Origin: CBDBND01 sp965262665
GTDB lineage: Bacteria > Pseudomonadota > Alphaproteobacteria > Rhodospirillales > Rhodospirillaceae
Length of the DNA stretch: 64,000 nt
Reading direction: 5' to 3'
NCBI GenBank assembly: GCA_965262665.1
Contig: CBDHFR010000003.1
Span: forward strand, 434,001-498,000
Shown here: positions 43,069-52,931 of the stretch, in pieces
Layout: each line of letters starts with the position of its first letter
How positions within the stretch are numbered: position 1 is the stretch's first letter
The notes under the pieces: generated by a model
What the model saw: the letters and a program-made list of their open reading frames with translations, nothing else
Databases searched by the model: none
Told to the model about the DNA's origin: nothing
Program-made: the position numbers and the translations under genes

Positions 43069-44367
43069 TCAGTTCCTCTGATTGTCTGTCGGGAACGCAG
43101 TCAATGTATGAGTGCGCGCAGCCTCGCCCGGCACGGCCGCGTTCATCAGCGTTTCGATTCGATCAGCAATACGCTGAGCGGGTTCCCTGAGTTGATCGAT
43201 GGTCCAATTGGCGCCATGGTCTTCCGGGAAATTACCGCGGCGTGCCCGGTTGACCAAGCGGTCGGTGAGCGAAGTCGGAAGCATCAGTTCACGCTCCGCC
43301 ACGGCGATGAAACAATCCCGCATACCCTGGAACCAGAACTTCGCACCGCCCGCTTCACTGATCCGGCTGTAGAGATGATGCGGATCCTCTACATGGCCCG
43401 ATGCGCTAGTGGGTGATGGGAACACCCAGGCACGAAGACGGGCCAGCAGACCCATGCTCGCCGAGCGCCGGCGATCAACGATGGTCGCAAGATGCGTTGT
43501 CATGGGAAGGGCGAGGTGAACGCCGGTTCTTGTCTTGCCCAGCCTGAATGTTCGCGCCTCCATGTCGAGCCGTTCCCAGCGCAGGGTCAGCACTTCGTCG
43601 CGGTGCATTCCGGTATAGATCGCGCACCACAGCGCATCCCGCATTACCGGGTTGAACACTTCCGCCTCGATCCCGGTGCGCCAGCACGGCAAGATCTCGG
43701 CGGGCGGCGAAATCGTTCGCCGCGCTTTGCGGTGGAAGCTTCCGCCCGTGTCAAGCCAGAGACTGACTGGGTTGCGTAAGCCCTCGAAATCCGCGCAGGG
43801 CCGTTGGTACACCGACCTTAGAAGAGAGATTGTCCGGTTGGCCGCCGACCAGCCATGGTCGGTGGTAATGAGCTCGAAGCGGTCCTTGATATCCTCGTAT
43901 TCGATCGTATCGAGGGGACGGGAGCGCCAGTCGCCGAGATAGCGCTTCATTTCGTAGCGGTAAAGCTCGTCGGTGCGCTGCGCGCGTCCGGTAGCGGCCC
44001 TCATGTAGGCCTCAAAGGCCGCCGCGAGCGTCGGCATGGCGAGGGTTTCGGCGCGCGCTTGTTGCGGATCGTCGCCGCAAGCGGCGCGTTCGATGATCTT
44101 GCGGGCGCGCTGCCGGGCGTGACCGGGGAGCATCTGCCCGACCTTGCCGATAACCAGACGCTTGTTGAGAGCGTTCCTGCCGCCCGCCCGGGTGCGGAAG
44201 TTGACGATGAAGGATTTGATGCCGGTGGGATGCACCCGGACACCGAAGCCGGTCACCTTGTCGTCCCAGGCGATCCAGGACTTTTCCGCTACTTCCAGAG
44301 CGGCGATGACCGGAATGGTGAGAGCGGTGCGCAGCTTGGCGGTGCGTTTGCGGGATTTCCCGTTCAT
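43069..44367 (-). CDS. Tyrosine integrase with substituted catalytic residues
   Basis: 432 residues, unbroken: DUF4102-type N-terminus (VTGFGVRVHPTGIKSFIV, NALNKRLVIGKVGQM), core-binding domain (AYMRAATGRAQRTDELYRYE), and a catalytic domain whose active-site positions look replaced. TGMHRDEVLTLRW has His where the family has the first Arg (TGxR). FQGMRDCFIAVAERELML has Gln for His in HxxR. LVNRARRG has Arg for the later His. EDHGANWTIDQLREP has His where relatives have the nucleophilic Tyr (GYAADW). An open frame with several lost catalytic residues implies a protein that binds but cannot recombine, or a very recent inactivation. It lies 195 bp from the tRNA-fMet fragment. Confidence 0.75.
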   Translation of the reverse strand: MNGKSRKRTAKLRTALTIPVIAALEVAEKSWIAWDDKVTGFGVRVHPTGIKSFIVNFRTRAGGRNALNKRLVIGKVGQMLPGHARQRARKIIERAACGDDPQQARAETLAMPTLAAAFEAYMRAATGRAQRTDELYRYEMKRYLGDWRSRPLDTIEYEDIKDRFELITTDHGWSAANRTISLLRSVYQRPCADFEGLRNPVSLWLDTGGSFHRKARRTISPPAEILPCWRTGIEAEVFNPVMRDALWCAIYTGMHRDEVLTLRWERLDMEARTFRLGKTRTGVHLALPMTTHLATIVDRRRSASMGLLARLRAWVFPSPTSASGHVEDPHHLYSRISEAGGAKFWFQGMRDCFIAVAERELMLPTSLTDRLVNRARRGNFPEDHGANWTIDQLREPAQRIADRIETLMNAAVPGEAARTHTLTAFPTDNQRN

Positions 44368-44561
44368 AGCGAATGGATGGCGGAATCACCCGGCGTAGTC
44401 AACAGGTTTGAGACACCAAAGTTCCCGGACGGTAGGGCTACAGGCTGTGATCAACGTGCTGGAGTCACCACCAAGGGGCGGTAGCTGTTGGCAATTCACC
44501 GAGCTTTTGGTAGTATGGGACATCAGTATCGTAGCTAGGCGTAGAGTTGTCGGTGTTACAA

Positions 44562-44613
44562 CGTCAGGCTCATAACCTGAAGGTTGGAGGTTCAAATCCT
44601 CCCCCCGCAACCA
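44562..44613 (+). tRNA. tRNA-fMet 3' fragment (attachment-site remnant)
   Basis: CGTCAGGCTCATAACCTG gives the anticodon stem-loop with CAT. GGTTGGAGGTTCAAATCC forms the T-arm, and CCCCGCAACCA is the acceptor end with encoded CCA, as in initiator tRNAs. Upstream of 44562 the sequence cannot form the D-arm or pair with the acceptor 3' strand, so the 5' half is missing. Fragments like this arise at the far end of elements integrated into tRNA genes. Confidence 0.75.
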
Positions 44614-44618
44614 AAGCT

Positions 44619-44655
44619 AAGACCTTGATAGTTAAGACGTTTTCAAGGTCTTTTC
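44619..44655 (+). terminator. Hairpin with T-run after the tRNA fragment
   Basis: AAGACCTTGA...TCAAGGTCTT: ten perfect pairs, 14-base loop, then TTTT. It looks like the original tRNA terminator carried with the fragment or an element end structure. Confidence 0.6.
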
Positions 44656-44815
44656 CATGATAAATCCTGGCGATATTGGCAAGGTGGCAAACGATTGGCA
44701 AACAAAAAGATTACCAATTGAGACCCTCCGCGGCACCGCACGCGCTACCATCCGGGTTTCGGACCGGGCTGGTACGGCCCGCGGCGCCCGGTAGACCGTC
44801 ACGAAGCAGGAGATC

Positions 44816-45460
44816 GTGGGCGGAAGCACCATGGTCGCGGCCGAGACCGGAAAACCCTTCGAGCAGCATGCGACGGAGAACCTTCCCGTCGTCGGCGACT
44901 GGCTAGCAGGGCAGCTGTTCGGCACCGCGAAGAACGCCGTCTCGTTCACTTTCTATGTCGGCACCCTGAAGGGGGTGGGGCGGATCTACCAGCAGAGCTA
45001 TGTCGATCCCTATTCCAAGGTCGCGCAGGCCAAGCTCTACACCACCAAGACGCCGATCACCGCCGCCGACCTGCTCAATGACCGGGTGCTGCCGTTCCAT
45101 GACGAGCACGACCTGCCTGTGCTGCGGATCATGACCGACAGAGGTACGGAATACTGCGGGCGCGTCGACAAGCACGACTACCAGCTCTTCCTGGCCATCA
45201 ACGATATCGACCACACCAAGACCAAGGTGAAATCACCGCAAACAAACGGCATCCGCGAGCGCTTCCACAAGACCGTGCTGCAAGAGTTCTACCAGGTCGC
45301 GTTCCGCAGAAAGCTCTATGACAGCATCGATGCGCTGCAGGGCGATCTCGACGATTGGCTGTATCACTACAACTCATCAGTATAAAATGTGTCGCGGCGG
45401 AACGCCGTTCCAGACCATGATCAAGGGCAAGGAAAGCTGGAAGGAAAAGTTCCTGAGCTG
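44816..45460 (+). pseudogene. IS481-like integrase-core transposase fragment
   Basis: FYVGTLKGVGRIYQQSYVDP, ADLLNDRVLPFHDEHD, RIMTDRGTEYCGR, HTKTKVKSPQTNGIRERFHK and LQEFYQVAFRRKLYD match the rve core of IS481-type transposases. The N-terminal helix-turn-helix and the first catalytic Asp (usually DTYYVG) are lost. After LYHYNSSV a stop and frame change separate the tail (TPFQTMIKGKESWKEKF). Confidence 0.75.
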
Positions 45461-45499
45461 AACTTCACTTGACAATCGTCGCAGGAAATCCGGGTAACT

Positions 45500-45623
45500 G
45501 TCAGATCACATCGGAACCACCACAGATGATTTCGTTTTCGTATACGACGAGAGTTTCAACAGTTACAGGCCCAAATACTTTTCCGACCTTGTCACGAATT
45601 TTCGACAGTATAAGGATGGATGA
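45500..45623 (+). pseudogene. C-terminal remnant of an unknown operon gene
   Basis: LSDHIGTTTDDFVFVYDESF then NSYRPKYFSDLVTNFRQYKD ends in TGA seven bases before the SbcD-like start. The tight spacing indicates that it was the upstream gene of the sbcD/sbcC-like operon, cut by the IS481 fragment. Family not recognised. Confidence 0.45.
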
Positions 45624-45629
45624 GCTGGT

Positions 45630-46772
45630 ATGACGCTGCGCCTCATACATACCTCAGACTGGCAGATCGGGAAGGTATTCCGGTTTGTCGATAATGCGAC
45701 GATGGGACTCCTTCAGGAAGCGCGTTTGCGGACGATTGTCCGCCTTGGCGAGCTTGCCGGTAAACATGCGGCCCGGCATATACTGGTCGCCGGCGATATC
45801 TATGACATGGAAGCCCTCTCGCCGCGCTCGCTCAACCAGCCCCTTGAGCGGATGCGCAACTTTGCAGACATTCATTGGCACTTATTGCCAGGAAACCACG
45901 ATCCCCACCGCCCGAATGGGCTCTGGGATCAGCTTCAGCGCAAAGGCCTGCCAGACAATGTGCATATCCATATCGCGGCGAAGCCCGCGATCTTTGAGGA
46001 CGATGCTTTCGCTCTATTGCCGGCGCCGCTGCACCATCGCCGTACGCTTGATGACCCGACCGCCTATATGGACGAGGTTGACCTTGCAGACGGTCTTGTG
46101 CGCACAGGGTTTGCCCACGGCACCGTGACCGGCTTCGGTTCCGACGACAAGGATGTCCCCAACTACATCACCCCGGACCGTCCTACGCGCGCCGGCCTGT
46201 CCTATCTTGCTCTCGGCGACTGGCACGGTCAGAAGAAGATCAACAACCGGTGCTGGTACAGTGGTACGCCGGAGACAGACGCCTTCGATGTAATCGACGG
46301 CGGAAAGACGCTATTCGTCGAAATTGAGGGACCGGGCGGTCCCCCCGCGGTGACGCCGCTCCAGACAGGGCACTTCACCTGGACCACAAAGTCAGAACTA
46401 GTCAACAGCCGAGAGGACATCGATTTCCTCGCTGAAAAACTGCGGGGCGTCGCCGACGACCTCGATCGCGTCCTGGTCCAACTGACGGTGGAGGGCGCCC
46501 TGTCCCTGGAGGACCAACTGTATTTTGAAGAGCAGATCGTTGACGGTGTTTCGGCCGCTTTCTGTTTCATGCGCGTTGACGACCGGCACCTGTTCCCGCG
46601 CCCCACACCAGAGGACCTTGATCGGATCGACCGCGGCGGCTTTGTGCGCACGGCCGCCGAAGAGCTGAAACGGAAGGCCGAGGAAGGCAATGAAGTCGAG
46701 CGCGAGATTGCCGCCGAAGCCCTGCAACGGCTTTACATCGAGCACATGAAACAACAGGCGGGACGGCGATGA
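45630..46772 (+). CDS. SbcD/Mre11-like metallophosphoesterase
   Basis: 380 residues. Phosphoesterase motifs: HTSDWQIGK (motif I, with Gln where SbcD usually has His), LVAGDIYDM (II), LLPGNHDPHRPN (III) and LALGDWHGQKK (late His motif). The C-terminus is acidic and helical (AAEELKRKAEEGNEVERE). In this family the two-metal centre cuts DNA ends when driven by a Rad50/SbcC-type ATPase, and the next gene is such an ATPase, overlapping by four bases. AAGGATGGATG lies before the ATG. The Gln variant resembles YhaO-like members. Intact, but its partner is not. Confidence 0.85.
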   Translation: MTLRLIHTSDWQIGKVFRFVDNATMGLLQEARLRTIVRLGELAGKHAARHILVAGDIYDMEALSPRSLNQPLERMRNFADIHWHLLPGNHDPHRPNGLWDQLQRKGLPDNVHIHIAAKPAIFEDDAFALLPAPLHHRRTLDDPTAYMDEVDLADGLVRTGFAHGTVTGFGSDDKDVPNYITPDRPTRAGLSYLALGDWHGQKKINNRCWYSGTPETDAFDVIDGGKTLFVEIEGPGGPPAVTPLQTGHFTWTTKSELVNSREDIDFLAEKLRGVADDLDRVLVQLTVEGALSLEDQLYFEEQIVDGVSAAFCFMRVDDRHLFPRPTPEDLDRIDRGGFVRTAAEELKRKAEEGNEVEREIAAEALQRLYIEHMKQQAGRR

Positions 46773-49475
46773 AACTGCGTTCGCTAGCGCTCAATCAGTT
46801 CAAGAAGTTCACGGCACCAACGCGGTTGGACGGCATCGACGATGGCCTGAATGTCGTGGTCGGTCCCAATGAAATGGGCAAATCCACCTTGCTCGACGCT
46901 TTAAGGGCCGCCCTCTTCGAAAAATACAGCTCGAAAGCGCAGCCCATCACCGCCTTGCAGAACGACCGCAATCAGGCCGGGCCGGTGGTCGAGCTGGCTT
47001 TCGAGCTTGATGACGGCCTCTACCGGGTGATCAAGCGGTTTATCAAGAAGCCCTATGCCCGTCTGTCCTGTCCCGACGGGCGCACACTTGAAGGAGATGC
47101 CGCCGAGGACGCGTTGCGCCTCCTTCTAGGTTTCGATGAGCCCGGGAAAACGGGCGCAAAGCCGGAAACACTCGGCATGTGGAATGTCCTTTGGGTTCAG
47201 CAGGGGCAATCCTTCGGCGCGCTTGACCTTCCCGAGAGTGCGCGATCAAACCTCCACAGCGCTCTGGAATCCGAGGTTGGTGCCGTCCTGGGTGGTCGGC
47301 GCGGGCGGGCTTTACCGCAGGTGATCGAGAAGCAGCTCGAAGAACTTGTCACGAGCAACTGCAGGCCGCGAGCCGCATACAAAGACCTGATCGACCGCAC
47401 CCACTCTCTTCAGTACGAGCTTGAGGGCCTGCGCATGCGGCGCCAGCAACTTTCCAAGACATTAGACGGCCTCGAAGAAGCCCAGGAAACGGTGGCGCGC
47501 CTGTCCGTCGGTGATTGTGGCCTGTCAGACCAAAAGGAACTGGTTGAGGCGCGGAAACGGCACAGTCAGCTCGCTGAGCTGGAAGCCCGCATAGAGGCCG
47601 CGGCCAGTGACCTTGAGCTCAAAAAGCGCAACCTTGAGCAGGCCGAACAGGCAGAAGCAGAGCGTTCCTGCTTGCGGGTGATGATCACATCAGAAGAAGA
47701 GGTGGTAGAGACAGCCTGCAAACGACTGGACGAGGCGCGCAAGCAGGAGAGGGAGGCCCGGTCGCGGCTTAATGCGTTGCGGGCTGGGGTTCGCGAGGCC
47801 GAGGCGGCTGTCACCAATGCTGACGAAGCCGTCTCCCGGCAGCGTCGCATATTTGGCGCGGTAGAGCGCCATGCAAGGATTCGCGTGCTTGAAGCCCGAC
47901 GCGAGAAAGCGCAGACCGCTGAAAAGCGTCAGCGCGAAGCTCAGCAGGGCGCTGCCGCTATCCTGGTTACGGACGAAGCCATCGAGGGGATACGCAGCGC
48001 CGCGAAGGGGTTGGAGACCATCGAAAGCCGCCTGAGTGCGACCGCCACCCGCATCATTTTTGACATGGCGCCGGGGGGTTTGTCCGGCATCGAAATTGAT
48101 GGACAGTCGCTGACGGCCGAACAGTCGTCGGTTCAGGCTATTGAACCGACCATGATCGCAATTCCCAACCGCGGCCGGATCATGATCGAACCGGCCATCG
48201 AGGACCGTGACAAGCTGCTTCGCCAACAGAGGGAGGCCAAGGCCAAGCTCAAAGAGGCATTGTAAACGGGCGGCTCCAAAACCGTCAACGATGCCGAAGA
48301 TCAGTACACCAAGCGCGAGAAGCTCTTGCAGGGAGCGGATCTTGCCCGGCAGGAGCCGACCTGCACGCTCCGGCCACTGACGACCGTGACGCAGGGGCGC
48401 AGGCGCTTGCCGATCATATCGAGAGTTTGCAGCAAATCCTGTCGTACGAATTGGGCGAACTCGGCTTAGAAGAACTGCCGACACACCACGAGGCCGACAC
48501 CATATTGCGGATCGCCGAGGAGCAGACCGAAGAGGCGCGGCGTGCAATGGGTATTGCGCGGGCCGCGCTGAGCGGCCCAGAGGACAAGCTGAGTGCGCTT
48601 CAAACCGAACTCGGCACTGTCAAGGCACGGCACGATGACGGCAAAGAGCGGCTCGAAAAATTGCGGCAGCAACTCGCAGAGGCCGAAGCGGCACATGCAG
48701 ACGATAAACTTCAGGCCGCCATAAAGATGGCCCGGACCGAAGTGTCAGACCGGGAATCGGTTGTTACCGATCTCCAGGCACAGCGCACGGACGAGACGCT
48801 GCCTCAACTAGAGGCGCGCGCCGCCCGTCTTGAAAAGGCCATTCAGGACAGACGAGACAAGCGCGTCAATCTCAAGGAGACAATCGCCGGGCTTCGATCG
48901 CATGTCGAGGTGCTTGAAGGTGCTGGGCTCGACGAGGTAATTGAGCAGCTGGCTCGAGAGCTGGAACTCTGCGAGGAAGAGCGCAGGCGCTCAGAGCGTG
49001 AAGTGCAGGTTCTCAGCTTCTTGCGGTCAACGCTGCGCGCCGCTGAGCAGGAAGCCAAGGAACGGTATTTGTCGCCGGTGCTGAATCGCGTCCGGCCATA
49101 TTTGCAGCTTCTGTTTCCCCGTGCCGAAATCACGATCGACGAAAACCTTCACATCGTCGGGGTTGTGAGAGAGGCCGGATACGAGGAAGCCTTTCATCAT
49201 CTCAGCTTGGGAACCCAGGAACAAATCGCCGTCCTGATCCGACTCGCGTTTGCGGAAATGCTGGTCGAACAGGGTCACCCGGCAACTGTCGTTCTTGATG
49301 ATGCGCTTGTGTTTTCGGACGACCGCCGGATGAGCCGTATGTTCGACATCCTCAATATGGCGGCCCGGAACGTCAGGTAATCATTTTGACATGCCGGGAA
49401 CAGCTTATCGAGGAACTTGGTGGCCGCCAATTGTCATTGCAGCCCGGAAGTGCAGAAGAGCTTGTGTCGGCATGA
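46769..49475 (+). pseudogene. SbcC/Rad50-like (YhaN-type) ATPase, one nonsense and two frameshifts
   Basis: ATG overlaps the SbcD-like stop. The N-terminal lobe has FKKFTAPTRLDGIDDGLNVV and Walker A VVGPNEMGKSTLLDAL. Long coiled coils follow. The frame meets TAA at 48263-48265 (KEAL*TGG, Gln codon CAA expected), then a one-base loss near 48355 (GAGGCCGAC now GAGCCGAC). It continues through coiled coil, the signature LSLGTQEQIAVLIRLAFAEM and Walker B-like ATVVLDDALVFSDD. Another one-base loss near 49375 (GTCCAGGTA now GTCAGGTA) precedes the tail VIILTCREQLIEELGG and the stop at 49475. Reconstructed length about 900 residues. It would bridge DNA ends and gate the nuclease. Confidence 0.8.
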
Positions 49476-49493
49476 ATTGCGGAGGAGGAAGCC

Positions 49494-49593
49494 ATGAAAA
49501 TATCGTCTGTCCGCAGTGAGAAGTTCCGATCCTTTGAGGACGTAATAGTACCTTTGAACGATTATACCTGTTTGGTTGGTCCCAATGGCGCTG
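49494..49593 (+). pseudogene. OLD-family nuclease/ATPase, N-terminal fragment
   Basis: MKISSVRSEKFRSFEDVIVP then LNDYTCLVGPNGA, stopping in the middle of Walker A where OLD-type proteins continue GKST. It starts 18 bp after the ATPase stop, with GGAGGAAG as ribosome binding site, so it belonged to the same operon. Sequence at 49594-49817 is not recognised. Confidence 0.6.
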
Positions 49594-49817
49594 ACGTCAG
49601 ACAGTTCTCCGAGAGCAAACGTGACCGGCTGGATCCCACAGAACGCGAGAAGATTGAACGCCAAGATCGACTGCTGCAGCAGGGCTACACGCGCCGGACA
49701 GCGCGAACAACAAGAGCATCGAGCGAATGGAGGCGCGAATCTGTCGATTTCAATCGTGCTTGGTGGATTTTCTGCGTTTCGGAACGAACCTCTGATTGGG
49801 AGGAGGAGGCTTGGCGA

Positions 49818-50256
49818 TCAACCCAGGACCCCGCATACGACCACGTGACCGAAATCTATCAACCCAGGAAGTTCGCGCAGGCCTTGGGGTTGGCGCCAGC
49901 CGAACAGCTTGAAATTGAAAGAGACCACTCTGTCATGCGCTCCAGCGTAGACGGTAGCAATGAGGTTGAGCGCAGATTCCGCGTTCAACAGGTCTTGCAT
50001 GGGCAATGGCGGCAACCATCCGCTGGCCGCTGGGACAGCGCCCCCGCAGGCGCGCCATTTTGGTATTGATACTTGTTTCGTCAAGGAACACGATCCTGCC
50101 GACCCGCTCGGGATGGGCCGGGAGCCAGGCCTGACGTTTGACATACCGCACCGCCGAGCTTGCGCTCACCTCAAAAAGGGCTGCCGCCTGACGGCGCGAC
50201 ATGCCCGACGCCACTTTCCTCACCAAACGAATTCGCCGGTCTTCCGATACAGCCAC
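49818..50256 (-). pseudogene. IS630-family transposase with internal deletion
   Basis: MAVSEDRRIRLVRKVASGMS RRQAAALFEVSAS gives the helix-turn-helix. The frame then jumps to LPAHPERVGRIVFLDETSIN and RLRGRCPSGQRMVAAI, the first Asp region of the DDE domain. The linker between is deleted, and the C-terminal half is frameshifted or absent. Confidence 0.75.
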
Positions 50257-50570
50257 GATGCCCCCGCCAAAGCGGCTATCGAATCAGTCTACCAAGACCA
50301 TGACAACAAAATTTTGATTCATTCAACCTCGGAAACGCTCTAGTGAAGTGAGTTATCGCCGTTCCTCGCCGCACCTTGGCTTGGTCAATTTCAAGCGAAC
50401 CAGTAGTTTAGTGACTAAACCCAGGAAACAAGGGCCTAAAGGAGTTGGCCCCAACCAATTACTCTGACAATGCCGGAAGCTGGGTTAAACACGTTTTTGG
50501 TTGGGGGACAGCATAGGCGGCTCGCGCCGGAGCGGCTATAACAAGCAGACTTTAGACGACGGGAAACCCG
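50257..50570. other. Intergenic with an IS6 end remnant
   Basis: CCAATTACTCTGACAATGCC near 50455-50474 is a lone IS6 right end. The rest shows no gene. GACGGGAAACCCG precedes the next start. Confidence 0.6.
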
Positions 50571-52916
50571 ATGCCGGACGACGCTAAATATTTACCGACT
50601 GCGACCCATTGGGGCGCTTACACTGCCCGGGTGGAAAACGGCCGGGTCACGGCGCTCGAGCCCTACGCCGACGATCCCGACCCCTCGCCTATCGGCCCCG
50701 GCATGCCCCAGGCCATCAACGATCCGGTGCGCATCGCCAAACCCATGATCCGCAAGGGCTGGCTCGACGGTTTAAGGGCCGGAACACCCGGCGGCGATAC
50801 CAGCAAACGTGGGTCTGACCCGTTCGTCGCCCTGCCCTGGGACGAGGCGCTGGACATCACCGCCAACGAACTCACACGGGTGAAAGACACCTTCGGCAAC
50901 GAAGCGATCTATGCCGGCTCCTACGGCTGGGCCTCGGCGGGACGATTCCACCACGCCCAAAGTCAGATGCGCCGGTTCCTGAATCTCATCGGCGGCAACA
51001 CCTATTCCATGAACACCTATTCCTCCGGTGCGGCGGAAGTGATCGTGCCCTATGTGGCGGGCGCGTGGGGCGACGTTTGTTACACCAGCAACACCACTTG
51101 GGGCGCTATTGCTGACAACACAAAACTCGTCGTCGCCTTCGGCGGCTTGGCGTTGAAGAACTCGCAGGTGCACGGCGGCGGGCTGGGCCGGCACATCGCT
51201 CGCGATGCACTCCAGCTGTGCCGCGACCGTGGCGTTGAGGTGGTCAACGTCAGCCCGATTAGCAACGACGCAGTGGATTTCCTCAACGCAACATGGCTCG
51301 CCGCACGGCCGGGCACCGACGTGGCGGTGATGCTGGGTCTGGCCCACACATTGTTGTCTGAAGATCTCTACGATCCCGAGTTTCTGGCCAGCCATTGCGT
51401 CGGGGGTGACCAACTCATCGCCTATGTGATGGGCCGTAGCGACGGCCAGGAGAAAGACGCGGCCTGGGCAGCCGAGATCTCCGGACTCGATGCGGAAATC
51501 ATCAAAGGTCTTGCCCGCAAGATGGCGGGGCGGGGCACCCTCATCACTGTCAGCTGGTCGCTGCAGCGGGCCGATCACGGCGAACAGACCTATTGGATGG
51601 CGATGTCACTGGCTGCGCTTCTGGGACAAATCGGTCTGCCAGGCGGCGGCTTCGGCTTCGCCTATGCCGGCGCAGCCGGTATGGGCGGGCCCGGTACAAC
51701 GGTCGCACCGAAACATTTGCCCAAGGGGGAAAACCCGCTGCGCACCTTCATCCCCGTCGCCCGCATCGCCGACATGCTGCTCAATCCCGGGGGCACCGTT
51801 GAATACGACGGACAGACGTTGACCTATCCCGATATCCGTTTGATCTATTGGGCTGGCGGCAACCCCTTCCATCACCACCAAGACCTCAACAAGATGCTCA
51901 AGGCTTGGCGCAAGCCGGAGACCATCATCGTCAACGAGGTCTGGTGGAACCCGATGGCGCGCCATGCGGACATCATTCTGCCAGTGACGACGACACTGGA
52001 GCGTAACGACGTCACCGCCTCGCCATTGTCGCTGCAGATCATGGCCATGCATCAGGCTGTGGAGCCGGTCGGCGAAGCGCGCTCCGATCATGACATCTTC
52101 AAGGGTCTGGCCGCGCGTGCCGGTGTGGAAGACGTGTTCACGGAAAACCGCTCGGAAATGGAGTGGGTGCGCTGGCTCTACGACGAGACCTGCAACAACG
52201 CCGCCGAGCAGGACCTCAACACGCCGGACTTCGACACCTTCTGGCAGGAGGGCATGCACGAGTGGCCGTCCCGCCCAGAACGCACGTTGTTTGAAGAGTT
52301 CCGTAAAGATCCATCCGCTCATCGTTTGCAAACCCCGTCCGGCAAACTGGAACTGTTTTCGGAAGACATTGCGGCGTGGAACGATCCCGACCAGCCCGGC
52401 CATGCGGTGTGGCACGAACCGGGCGAATGGCTCAGCAGCGAGCGGGCCAAAGCCTATCCCCTGCATTTGATTTCCAACCAGCCGGCGACACGGCTGCACA
52501 GTCAATACGACAACGGCGGCTATGCCCAGGCGTCAAAGGTGCAGGGGCGCGAGCCGGTGTGGATCAACCCAGGGGACGCCGACACGCGCGGCATCAAAGA
52601 CGGCGATGTGGTGCGTCTGTTCAACGACCGGGGGGCTTGTTTGGCCGGGGCCGTGGTCACCGATCAGGTCAGCGCCGGTGTTCTGCAGCTGTCCACTGGT
52701 GCCTGGTACGACCCGGAAACCCCGGGCGAGATCGGCTCCCTCTGTGTGCACGGCAATCCCAACGTGCTGACCCGCGATGTCGGCACCTCGCGCATGGCCC
52801 AAGGTTCAAGCGCACAGACATGCCTGGTGCAAATGGAAATACTCGACGGTGATCCGCCACCGGTGAAAGTGTTCGACCCGCCGGAGATCATCGAGCAACC
52901 ACCCTCCTCCGGCTAA
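50571..52916 (+). CDS. Molybdopterin oxidoreductase, BisC/TMAO-DMSO reductase type
   Basis: 781 residues. No Tat signal, so cytosolic like BisC. WGAYTARVENGRVTALEPY, AIYAGSYGWASAGRFHHAQS and NTYSSGAAEVIVPYVAG (with the Ser that ligates Mo in this subfamily), LVVAFGGLALKNSQ, LITVSWSLQRADHGEQTYWM, IYWAGGNPFHHHQDLN, HADIILPVTTTLERND and VWINPGDADTRGIKDGD (C-terminal cofactor domain). No [4Fe-4S] Cys motif at the N-terminus, as expected for the DMSO-reductase type III. It reduces S- or N-oxides such as biotin or methionine sulfoxide; the exact substrate is unknown. Intact, with a RibD-like reductase 15 bp downstream. Confidence 0.88.
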   Translation: MPDDAKYLPTATHWGAYTARVENGRVTALEPYADDPDPSPIGPGMPQAINDPVRIAKPMIRKGWLDGLRAGTPGGDTSKRGSDPFVALPWDEALDITANELTRVKDTFGNEAIYAGSYGWASAGRFHHAQSQMRRFLNLIGGNTYSMNTYSSGAAEVIVPYVAGAWGDVCYTSNTTWGAIADNTKLVVAFGGLALKNSQVHGGGLGRHIARDALQLCRDRGVEVVNVSPISNDAVDFLNATWLAARPGTDVAVMLGLAHTLLSEDLYDPEFLASHCVGGDQLIAYVMGRSDGQEKDAAWAAEISGLDAEIIKGLARKMAGRGTLITVSWSLQRADHGEQTYWMAMSLAALLGQIGLPGGGFGFAYAGAAGMGGPGTTVAPKHLPKGENPLRTFIPVARIADMLLNPGGTVEYDGQTLTYPDIRLIYWAGGNPFHHHQDLNKMLKAWRKPETIIVNEVWWNPMARHADIILPVTTTLERNDVTASPLSLQIMAMHQAVEPVGEARSDHDIFKGLAARAGVEDVFTENRSEMEWVRWLYDETCNNAAEQDLNTPDFDTFWQEGMHEWPSRPERTLFEEFRKDPSAHRLQTPSGKLELFSEDIAAWNDPDQPGHAVWHEPGEWLSSERAKAYPLHLISNQPATRLHSQYDNGGYAQASKVQGREPVWINPGDADTRGIKDGDVVRLFNDRGACLAGAVVTDQVSAGVLQLSTGAWYDPETPGEIGSLCVHGNPNVLTRDVGTSRMAQGSSAQTCLVQMEILDGDPPPVKVFDPPEIIEQPPSSG

Positions 52917-52931
52917 CGTTAGTATCCTGTT

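Noticed and set aside
44538..44613. Complete tRNA-Met gene
   Set aside because: Only the 3' 52 bases fit. The 5' part cannot pair with the acceptor strand and has no D-arm.
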